Shown one piece after another: positions 9,107 through 15,927 of a stretch of DNA of 37,493 bases. Below the pieces are notes generated by a model that made no database searches, had not been told where the DNA came from, and was given only the letters and a program-made list of their open reading frames with translations. Origin of the DNA: Chitinophagaceae bacterium (GTDB lineage Bacteria; Bacteroidota; Bacteroidia; Chitinophagales; Chitinophagaceae); assembly GCA_009885535.1 (NCBI GenBank), contig VFKL01000049.1, forward strand, positions 1 through 37,493, in the 5' to 3' direction. The translations under genes and the position numbers were made by a program. Within the stretch, counting starts at the first letter, position 1. Every line of letters begins with the position of its first letter.

Positions 9107-9859
9107 ATGATTGTATATTTACATGATATTAATCAGTTACATTTATTTCTTCTGAAACATCTATTTAATCATTTGAATACACATAACACATATTTCGTCA
9201 TTCTTTTGTTGTCGATTGTTGGTCCATTGGCATTAAGCTTCGACAAAAAAGTGGCTTTTTATACCAAATGGAAACAAGTATTTGGCGCTATGCTTTTACC
9301 TGCTTTTTTTTATGTGGTTTGGGATATTATATTTACGCAAAAAGAAGTTTGGTCTTTCAATAAAGATTACATAACCGGAATTCATTTGTATAATTTACCC
9401 ATTGAAGAAGTTTTTTTCTTTTTTGTTGTTCCGTATTGTTGTGTTTTTATTTATGCATGTGTACGATGTTATTTTCCGAAACTCCAAACGAACAAAACAA
9501 CTGGCGTTATTTTTAAAAATTTAGCAGTGTTATTTTTTGTAGTGGCTTGTTTTAATTTCGAAAGAGATTATACTTTTTATACTTTTCTTTTTTGCAGCTT
9601 GTTTATTTTATTCCTCCTTTTTCAGCGATTTAATCAAGCTGCTTTTTTAGTTTCTTATTTGATTATATTAATTCCATTTCTAATTGTAAACGGTTTTCTA
9701 ACAGCGATACCTGTTGTTATTTATAACGATGCAGAAAATTTAGGCATCCGCATTTTTACCATTCCATTTGAAGATGTTTTTTATGGAATGCTTTTGGTGA
9801 TGATGAATATTTTAGGATATGAACACCATCAGCAAAATTCAAAAAAAATGAAAATTTAA
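9107..9859 (+). CDS. Lycopene cyclase domain protein (fused CrtYc-CrtYd type)
   Basis: 250 residues, with about seven hydrophobic membrane helices. It carries two copies of the signature of heterodimeric-type lycopene cyclases. The first is LSFDKKVAFYTKWK, then WDIIFT, WSFNKDYITG and LPIEEVFFFFVVP (about residues 44-110). The second is PFLIVNGFLTAIPVVIYN then GIRIFTIPFEDVFYG (about 185-235). Two copies in one chain correspond to a fused CrtYc plus CrtYd, as is usual in Bacteroidota; the reaction would be closing beta-ionone rings on lycopene. The N-terminus is about 25 residues longer than family members usually are and has no later ATG before the core, so a non-ATG start is possible. No other carotenoid genes are in the window. 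The GT2 gene follows by 28 bp and is probably cotranscribed. Confidence 0.85.
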   Translation: MIVYLHDINQLHLFLLKHLFNHLNTHNTYFVILLLSIVGPLALSFDKKVAFYTKWKQVFGAMLLPAFFYVVWDIIFTQKEVWSFNKDYITGIHLYNLPIEEVFFFFVVPYCCVFIYACVRCYFPKLQTNKTTGVIFKNLAVLFFVVACFNFERDYTFYTFLFCSLFILFLLFQRFNQAAFLVSYLIILIPFLIVNGFLTAIPVVIYNDAENLGIRIFTIPFEDVFYGMLLVMMNILGYEHHQQNSKKMKI

Positions 9860-9887
9860 AAACTCTTTTCGTTTTAAAAATTTTACA

Positions 9888-11132
9888 ATGCTTTCTATAA
9901 TAATCGTTAATTACAATGTTAGATATTTCATCGAAGCCTGTTTATATTCGGTGGAAAAAGCATGTAATAATATTGAAGCAGAAATTATTGTTGTAGATAA
10001 CGCATCTTCCGATGACAGCTTTTTGGTGCTTCCCAAACTTTTTCCAAACGTACAGTTTATTTGGAACGAAACAAACCTTGGTTTTTCAAAAGCAAATAAT
10101 TTGGCGATTAAAAAATCAAGCGGAAAATTTGTATTATTTCTGAATCCAGACACCATTGTACCTGAAGATTGTTTTGAAAAATGTTTGTCTTTTTTTTCCA
10201 CCCATCATGATGCTGGGGCGATTGGTGTTCATATGATAGATGGAAATGGAAACTTTCACAAAGAGAGCAAACGTAGTTTTCCTGATCCAGCCGTTTCATT
10301 TTTCAAAATGATTGGACTATCAAAATTATTCCCCAATTCAAAAACTTTTGCATCCTATTATGTAGGGCATTTGCCAGAAAACAAAACCGCATCTGTAGAA
10401 GTTTTATCGGGAGCTTTTACAATGATTTCACGAAAAATATTGGATCGAGTAAAAGGATTTGATGAAGATTATTTTATGTATGCAGAAGACATTGATTTAA
10501 GTTTTCGCATCAAAAATACCGGCTTTAAAAATTACTATTTTGCAGATACCAGCATCATTCATTTCAAAGGAGAAAGCACAAGGAAAACAGACGCTGCATA
10601 TGTTCAAAATTTTTATAGCGCAATGAAATTATTTGTACAAAAACATTATAGTAAACAAACTGCAATTAAAAATGCAATGCTTATTTCTATTGCTGCTGCT
10701 CAATTTTTCGCCAACACAAAAAGAAAGATACACAACATTTGGACGAATAATACTTCTTTAAATAATCATAAAAATAAGTCGCAAAGCATTGTTATTGCTG
10801 CAAATAATGAAACCTTCAACCAAATGCTGCATATTATAAAGCAAGCAAAAAACAAATTTTTGATTTCGGGCAGAATAAAAATAAATGTACAAGATGTTGA
10901 ACCGGCTTCCACTACGTTGTCTGAGCTGAATAATTATTTATCCAAAAATAAAACGGATTATATTTTGTTTTGCGAAGGAAAAAACAACCTCAACTTTTTA
11001 GAAATTATAGAAACATTAAAATGTCTTCATAAAAATTCAAACAGCTTATTTAACATCAGCAATCGTCCATTTATTTTTGGAAACAATTATATCATTTCTG
11101 AAAACAAGAACGAAACATCTACAAATGATTAA
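9888..11132 (+). CDS. Family 2 glycosyltransferase (WbbL/rhamnosyltransferase-like)
   Basis: 414 residues, of which about 1-260 form the GT-A catalytic domain. It has the N-terminal SIIIVNYN strand, VVDNASSDDS (35-44), NETNLGFSKANN, the nucleotide- and metal-binding LNPDT (85-89, in the place of DxD), and FDEDYFMYAEDIDLSFR (191-207) with the catalytic-base ED pair. This is the pattern of cytoplasmic rhamnosyl- or similar sugar transferases. Residues about 270-414 are a C-terminal extension I do not recognise; it has ISGRIKINVQ and Rossmann-like segments. The gene follows the lycopene cyclase gene by 28 bp. Its 3' end overlaps the convergent glycosyltransferase gene by 14 bp. The acceptor may be a surface glycan, or a carotenoid given the neighbour; the second is speculation. 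Confidence 0.88.
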   Translation: MLSIIIVNYNVRYFIEACLYSVEKACNNIEAEIIVVDNASSDDSFLVLPKLFPNVQFIWNETNLGFSKANNLAIKKSSGKFVLFLNPDTIVPEDCFEKCLSFFSTHHDAGAIGVHMIDGNGNFHKESKRSFPDPAVSFFKMIGLSKLFPNSKTFASYYVGHLPENKTASVEVLSGAFTMISRKILDRVKGFDEDYFMYAEDIDLSFRIKNTGFKNYYFADTSIIHFKGESTRKTDAAYVQNFYSAMKLFVQKHYSKQTAIKNAMLISIAAAQFFANTKRKIHNIWTNNTSLNNHKNKSQSIVIAANNETFNQMLHIIKQAKNKFLISGRIKINVQDVEPASTTLSELNNYLSKNKTDYILFCEGKNNLNFLEIIETLKCLHKNSNSLFNISNRPFIFGNNYIISENKNETSTND

Positions 11133-12198
11133 TCCAATTTTTAATTACTTGATAATTTAGTTCTGGCAGTTTATGTACATGTTGTTTCTTTTCATTTGCG
11201 ATTTTTAATGCCTCAATAATGTTTAAATCTTTTTGTTGTACAAAATGAAACAACCCATTATTTTTTAAATGAATGGCCAAATATTCTTGCTCTGGTTGTG
11301 CAGGGGTTGGAACAAGGATTGCTTTTTTATTAAGCGTAATTAAATCCATAATGGTTGAATAACCAGATCTAGACAATACCATCTCTGATGTTTCAATCAT
11401 TGCATTAAGATTTTTTGCATCAAGGTGATTGTAAATGGTTAAGTTTTCAAATGAATGTTTTATTGGTTTTTCCTCATTAGGCAACCCTCTTACCATCACC
11501 ATTTTTTCTTTGCATAGGTGCATTTGTGATAAAATAATTTTTTCAAATACAAAACGTTGCGGTTCGGGACCAGAGATTATTATACAAAGCTTGTTTTGTA
11601 GGGGAAGATTTGAATTATGGAATCTAGATAAAGCCCCCAAATAGCGAACGGGTATGTTTGGAAAATTTTTTGGATGAGATAATTCACCTGCTAATGAATT
11701 TTCTTTTTCAAAATCGGGCACCCAACAAGCGCTAAATTTGTTGATATAATTATAGTGAATCTTTTGAACAATTTTATCAAAAAACGATAATCCCGTTTTT
11801 ATTAAAAGTTGATGGGTAATATAAACTGAAGGAATTTTGTTTGAGAAAAAACCCAATCGATTATCGCTGATAACGCCATTAATTTTATGGGTTTTAATCG
11901 CTTCATCAACCCATTTTTTCTCAAACCTGATAATTTTTAAGATTCTTGGCAATTGGGTAATGATTTTCAACAAAAATAAAAACCGGTTTCTGCTGTATTT
12001 TACGTGATACCCTTTTAAAGGCAAAATCGTTGCTTCGGGAAATTCTGATTTCAATAATGCAGCCGTTGAGCCTTCTGCCCCAATAAATACGGTGCAATTT
12101 TGTGATAATAAGTATTTTATAATCGGAACAAATCTGGTAGCGTGCCCCAAACCCCAATCTAAAGGCGCAATTAAAATCCGTTTGTTTGTTAACGCCAT
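11119..12198 (-). CDS. GT-B glycosyltransferase (MurG/family 28-like)
   Basis: 359 residues. The N-terminal half opens with ILIAPLDWGLGHATRFVPII, the GxGHxxR element of MurG and UDP-sugar transferases of GT family 28. The C-terminal half carries IIISGPEP, the loop before the nucleotide site, and SRSGYSTIMDLITLNKKAILVPTPAQPEQEY split across the donor-binding helix-loop region, with the conserved G(Y)ST and PxPxQxEQ. There is no signal peptide, so it would act on the cytoplasmic face of the membrane. It is shorter than a canonical MurG match and probably not MurG itself. The gene converges on the GT2 gene with a 14 bp 3' overlap and diverges from the small lipoprotein gene. Confidence 0.8.
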   Translation of the reverse strand: MALTNKRILIAPLDWGLGHATRFVPIIKYLLSQNCTVFIGAEGSTAALLKSEFPEATILPLKGYHVKYSRNRFLFLLKIITQLPRILKIIRFEKKWVDEAIKTHKINGVISDNRLGFFSNKIPSVYITHQLLIKTGLSFFDKIVQKIHYNYINKFSACWVPDFEKENSLAGELSHPKNFPNIPVRYLGALSRFHNSNLPLQNKLCIIISGPEPQRFVFEKIILSQMHLCKEKMVMVRGLPNEEKPIKHSFENLTIYNHLDAKNLNAMIETSEMVLSRSGYSTIMDLITLNKKAILVPTPAQPEQEYLAIHLKNNGLFHFVQQKDLNIIEALKIANEKKQHVHKLPELNYQVIKNWINHL

Positions 12199-12284
12199 TT
12201 TGATAATTTTTATAAAAATAAAAACCTAATCTGTTTTTTTAATAAAATTAGATTAATTTAGGTTTCACAAAAACGAACCTTTAA

Positions 12285-12392
12285 ATGAAAACTTTGTTAA
12301 TCGTATTGTTGGTAGCCCTAATTTTTTCTACAGGATGTTCAAAACGTGTTTATTGCGGATGTCCGAATAGTAAAGGAATGAGTGGCTTTTAA
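12285..12392 (+). CDS. 35-residue predicted lipoprotein
   Basis: A very short gene from the ATG at 12285 to TAA at 12390-12392. The first 18 residues (MKTLLIVLLVALIFSTGC) are a textbook lipoprotein signal peptide with the lipobox FSTGC. Cleavage leaves a mature peptide of 18 residues, starting CSKRVYCGCPN and ending KGMSGF. After the lipid-bearing cysteine it holds a C-x-C pair followed by PNSKGM. The signal peptide is too good to be chance, and the next gene starts 9 bp after its stop. I do not recognise a family. It would sit on the periplasmic membrane face or the cell surface. Function unknown. Confidence 0.7.
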   Translation: MKTLLIVLLVALIFSTGCSKRVYCGCPNSKGMSGF

Positions 12393-12401
12393 AATTAAAA
12401 A

Positions 12402-12650
12402 ATGAATAATTCTAACCGTGATTTATTGGTAATGCTCAAACAAGAATTAATGACGCCTCAATCTGTTGCATTTGAGGTGAATTGGTTGCATGAGCTTTTA
12501 TTTAAAACAGAACGATTAGATCAGTTTGCTACCGCACACGAATTGATTGACCTCAATAAATACAAAATACACAATAGTAGTTTTGAAATCAAAAAACTAA
12601 TTCGCGCAAGAAAAGAACATCCATTTGTTTTTTTATCTAATCTGAACTGA
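12402..12650 (+). CDS. Small hypothetical protein, 82 residues
   Basis: Opens MNNSNRDLLVMLKQELMTPQ. I do not recognise it. It is soluble, mixed charged and helical, with a WLHELLFKTERLDQF amphipathic stretch (about 28-43) and a basic C-terminal part (IKKLIRARKEHPFVFL). It has no signal peptide or metal site. It follows the 35-residue lipoprotein gene by 9 bp and is probably in the same transcript. Its stop codon ends at 12650, exactly beside the last base of the convergent aminotransferase gene at 12651, so the two genes share no spacer and no terminator. Confidence 0.6.
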   Translation: MNNSNRDLLVMLKQELMTPQSVAFEVNWLHELLFKTERLDQFATAHELIDLNKYKIHNSSFEIKKLIRARKEHPFVFLSNLN

Positions 12651-13916
12651 TTAACTCAAAAGATTCAGTGCATTCCTAAGGTTGTTAATTACGTCTTCGA
12701 TATCTCCTTTTTTACAACATCCTACGCTTATTCTATACCAATTGTTTTCGCGGTCAGAGCCAAAATAACCGAAAGGAACCAACGCCAGTTTTGCTTCTGT
12801 TAAAATATATTCAGTTACCGCAGCTTGATTGTCTAATAGTTTTCCATCAGCTGTTTTTTTACCCACAAGATTTATTTGTAAGGTTAAATATATCGCCGCT
12901 TGTGGCTCTATAGAATCCACACTAAATCCTTCACTTTTTAAAAGCATAAACCCTTTGTGCAAATTTGTTAGTCGATATGAAATTTCAGCTTTAAAATTTA
13001 TCAAATAGTTGTTTACTGCTGTTTCATTTACTAAAAATTTAGCAACGGCTTTTTGTTCTGCCATTGGTGCCCAAGAGCCAACATGACTATTAATCGCTTT
13101 CATTTTATTTATTACGTATTCTGGGCCCATCGACCAACCAACACGAACACCTGTAGCAGCAAATACTTTACTGATTCCATCAACAAATATGGTATAATCG
13201 CGCATTTTGGGGTTTAAGGAAACAGGGTCATAATGCTTGGTGTCACCAAATGTTAACGCACTGTAAATTTGATCATACATCACATAAAGCTTTTTTTCTT
13301 CTACCGCCCTACTTTCGTTTTCATTGATTACCAAATCGCATATTTTTTCCAATTCTTCTTTTGTAAATACAGTTCCTGTAGGATTTAGTGGCGAACATAA
13401 TGCTAATAAAGTAGCGCCTTTTAAATGTGGTGCAATTTGTTCGGCGGTAGGCATGAAATTATTTTCACGCAATGAAGTAATATGTACGTGCTCCCCTTCA
13501 TTAAAATGGGTATAATGGTTGTTGTTCCAACTTGGAACTGGATAGATCACTTTATCTTTTTTATCCACGATGCTTCTGAAAATAGAATAAATCAACGGAC
13601 GACCCCCACAAGCCACTAAAATTTCATTGGTACCATAGGTTAAACCTTGATTTTTTTCAACAAAAAAAGAAATCGCTTTTCTCAAATCCAATTCACCATC
13701 TGCAGCCGGATATGTTGTAAATCCATCAACATATGCATTAATGATATTTTCTTTTAATTCTTGCGGAATAGGAAACTCTTTCGAATCAAAATCGCCTATC
13801 GTGTAATTATAAATATGGTTTCCTGCTGCAATTTTTTCTTTTACTATTGCACCCAACTTCACAATTTCTGATGCAATTAATGTTTCAGCCAAATGGCTAA
13901 GCTTGATTTTAGACAT
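12651..13916 (-). CDS. PLP-dependent aminotransferase, class I/II
   Basis: 421 residues, the normal size for a fold-type I aminotransferase. The PLP lysine is K250 in DGISKVFAATGVRVGW, with the conserved R258. Other residues in place are SPLNPTG (N178, contacts the cofactor), YDQIYSAL (D215 binds the pyridine nitrogen, Y218 its phenolate), and a C-terminal region RISVG where the arginine contacts the substrate carboxylate. Most likely an aspartate-like or broad-specificity amino acid transaminase in the cytoplasm; the exact substrate cannot be read. It has a strong promoter at 13943-13973 and is divergent from adk. Confidence 0.9.
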   Translation of the reverse strand: MSKIKLSHLAETLIASEIVKLGAIVKEKIAAGNHIYNYTIGDFDSKEFPIPQELKENIINAYVDGFTTYPAADGELDLRKAISFFVEKNQGLTYGTNEILVACGGRPLIYSIFRSIVDKKDKVIYPVPSWNNNHYTHFNEGEHVHITSLRENNFMPTAEQIAPHLKGATLLALCSPLNPTGTVFTKEELEKICDLVINENESRAVEEKKLYVMYDQIYSALTFGDTKHYDPVSLNPKMRDYTIFVDGISKVFAATGVRVGWSMGPEYVINKMKAINSHVGSWAPMAEQKAVAKFLVNETAVNNYLINFKAEISYRLTNLHKGFMLLKSEGFSVDSIEPQAAIYLTLQINLVGKKTADGKLLDNQAAVTEYILTEAKLALVPFGYFGSDRENNWYRISVGCCKKGDIEDVINNLRNALNLLS

Positions 13917-13942
13917 AATATTTAATTTATTTTATTACACAG

Positions 13943-13973
13943 CAAAAGTATTGCTAATGAACTTTAAAACAAA
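13943..13973 (-). promoter_or_regulatory. Bacteroidota sigma-70-type promoter of the aminotransferase gene
   Basis: Read on the minus strand: TTTG (13973-13970), 19 nt, then TACTTTTG (13950-13943). Both boxes match the TTTG / TAnnTTTG consensus exactly. It lies 27 bp before the start codon at 13916. Confidence 0.75.
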
Positions 13974-14077
13974 AATTGAGTTGGCATTTTCAAAAACTTA
14001 ACCACAACATTAAAAGTTATTTAAAAAACCTACACGCAATCTCAAATAATTTCAAATAACAGATAAAAATTGATTGA

Positions 14078-14110
14078 TTTGTAAAAATTAGCCTTTGAAT
14101 CTTATCTTTG
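14078..14110 (+). promoter_or_regulatory. Bacteroidota promoter upstream of adk
   Basis: TTTG at 14078-14081, 21 nt, then TATCTTTG at 14103-14110, an exact match to the consensus. Transcription would start near 14116 and leave a leader of about 190 nt before adk. A second -7-like box (TATATTTG, 14201-14208) has no -33 partner. Confidence 0.7.
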
Positions 14111-14303
14111 TTTCAGTTTGAAAAAAAATACCGAATTTTTGCGACGTTAAGTTTCCTTTTTTAGAAATTACTCATATTAAACTGCTTTTTGAAGCAAATT
14201 TATATTTGTGTAAAAAATCGGTTTCCTATTTATAAAAAAATTTCAATTGTTTTTTTGATACAAGTTTCAAATAATTTATATTGTAAGAACATTAACTTTA
14301 ATT

Positions 14304-14882
14304 ATGTTTAATTTAATTCTGTTTGGGCCTCCAGGAAGTGGTAAAGGCACACAAAGTGAAAAAATAATGGCTCAATATGGTTTAAAACATTTGAGTACTG
14401 GAGATTTATTACGCTCCGAAATTGCAAATCAAACGGCTTTAGGATTAGAGGCGAAGCAATTTATGGACAAAGGCGAGTTAGTTCCAGATGCTGTTGTAAT
14501 TGGCATGATCAGCTCTGCAATAGATTCAAACGAATCTGTAAAAGGATTTTTATTTGATGGATTTCCCAGAACGCCCGCACAAGCGGAAGCGCTTGATAAA
14601 TTACTAGAATTAAAAAAAGCACCAATAAGTATTATGTTGGCACTTGATGTTTCTGAGGAAGAATTGGTAAAAAGATTAATGAAACGAGGAGAAACCAGTG
14701 GCCGTAGCGACGATACCAATGAATTGGTTATACGTGCTAGAATTTCTGAGTATTTAAACAAAACTGCTGCAGTTGCAGATTATTACCAGCAGTTCAACAA
14801 AGTAAGAATGATAAAAGGAGAAGGTTCAATTGATGAAATTTATCATAGTCTTTGTTTTGAAATTGATAAACTCTTGGTTTAA
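14304..14882 (+). CDS. adk: Adenylate kinase
   Basis: 192 residues. It interconverts ATP + AMP and 2 ADP in the cytoplasm. The P-loop is GPPGSGKGT (8-16). The AMP-binding segment STGDLLR (31-37) and DGFPRT (85-90) are in place, and the lid arginines lie in KRGETSGRSDD (127-137). The protein is the short form: the lid is a brief loop without the zinc-binding cysteines of the long form, which is normal for this phylum. It stands alone between its own promoter and a 210-bp gap before uppS. Confidence 0.97.
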   Translation: MFNLILFGPPGSGKGTQSEKIMAQYGLKHLSTGDLLRSEIANQTALGLEAKQFMDKGELVPDAVVIGMISSAIDSNESVKGFLFDGFPRTPAQAEALDKLLELKKAPISIMLALDVSEEELVKRLMKRGETSGRSDDTNELVIRARISEYLNKTAAVADYYQQFNKVRMIKGEGSIDEIYHSLCFEIDKLLV

Positions 14883-15031
14883 TTATACACTATGTTTGAA
14901 TATTTTTTTAAAAACGCAATAGTATTACATCCTTCCATTATAATCATCTAGAAAAACAATGCAAATTCTCTCAATAACACTTGGACAAAAAAGTAAAACA
15001 CATCGCTTAAAAAGCAAGCGCAGCAAGGTAA

Positions 15032-15060
15032 TTTACTTTCATTCTATTTCGTTACTTTTG
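15032..15060 (+). promoter_or_regulatory. Candidate promoter of the uppS-bamA-skp cluster
   Basis: An exact -7 box TACTTTTG (15053-15060) with a poor -33 (TTTA at 15032-15035, 17 nt away). It lies 32 bp before the uppS start. Confidence 0.45.
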
Positions 15061-15092
15061 CCACTTTAGAAATCGAATTTATAACTACATAA

Positions 15093-15836
15093 ATGGGCTT
15101 AAAAGAAATCATTGATATTAACAAATTACCAAAGCATATTGCCATTATCATGGATGGCAATGGAAGATGGGCTAAGGAAAAAGAACAAGACCGTTTATTT
15201 GGCCACTTACATGGCGTTGAAAGTGTACGGGATATTGTAGAAGGATGCGCAGAAATAGGAATTAATTTTCTTACCTTATATGCTTTTAGCACCGAAAATT
15301 GGGATCGCCCCGAATATGAAGTTATTGGATTGATGGAATTATTGGTTGACACCATTAAAAAGGAAGTGCCCACATTAAATAAAAACAATATTAAGCTTCA
15401 TGTGATTGGTGCAACACACATGATGCCGGAATCTGCACAAACAGAACTTCAAGAAGCCATTAATAAAACAGCACAAAACACTGGATTGAATTTAGTAATG
15501 GCGCTCAGTTATAGCAGCAGATGGGAAATTATACAAGCCACACAAAATATTGCCAAAGACGTTCAATCAGGTAAAATACAGCCCGAAGAAATCAATCAAA
15601 ATACATACAATCAATATTTAACTACTGCCCATATCCCTGATCCAGAATTGATGATTAGAACAAGCGGAGAGCATCGAATCAGTAATTTTCTTTTATATCA
15701 AATGGCTTATACCGAACTGTATTTTACAGAAACCCTTTGGCCAGATTTTAGAAAAGAAAATTTATATGAAGCCATAATTAACTTTCAGCAAAGAGAAAGA
15801 AGATTCGGAAAAACGAGCAGCCAGGTTAAATTGTAA
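15093..15836 (+). CDS. uppS: Isoprenyl transferase (undecaprenyl diphosphate synthase family)
   Basis: 247 residues, the usual size. It condenses isopentenyl diphosphate onto farnesyl diphosphate in the cis configuration to make the C55 lipid carrier for peptidoglycan and surface glycans. Conserved motifs: HIAIIMDGNGRWA with catalytic D21, GHLHGVESV, LYAFSTENWDRP, ALSYSSRWEI, and PELMIRTSGEHRISNFLLYQ ahead of the Y(T)ELYFTETLWPDF element. All are intact. It leads the envelope cluster uppS-bamA-skp-skp, an arrangement common in Bacteroidota. bamA starts 91 bp downstream. Confidence 0.96.
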   Translation: MGLKEIIDINKLPKHIAIIMDGNGRWAKEKEQDRLFGHLHGVESVRDIVEGCAEIGINFLTLYAFSTENWDRPEYEVIGLMELLVDTIKKEVPTLNKNNIKLHVIGATHMMPESAQTELQEAINKTAQNTGLNLVMALSYSSRWEIIQATQNIAKDVQSGKIQPEEINQNTYNQYLTTAHIPDPELMIRTSGEHRISNFLLYQMAYTELYFTETLWPDFRKENLYEAIINFQQRERRFGKTSSQVKL

Positions 15837-15927
15837 TTTTTTAAATATTACGGATTGTCTAATTTGGTGGTCCTTTAACAAATAGTTTTAATAAATGGGC
15901 TTAATTTGCCGCACTAAAATAATATTG

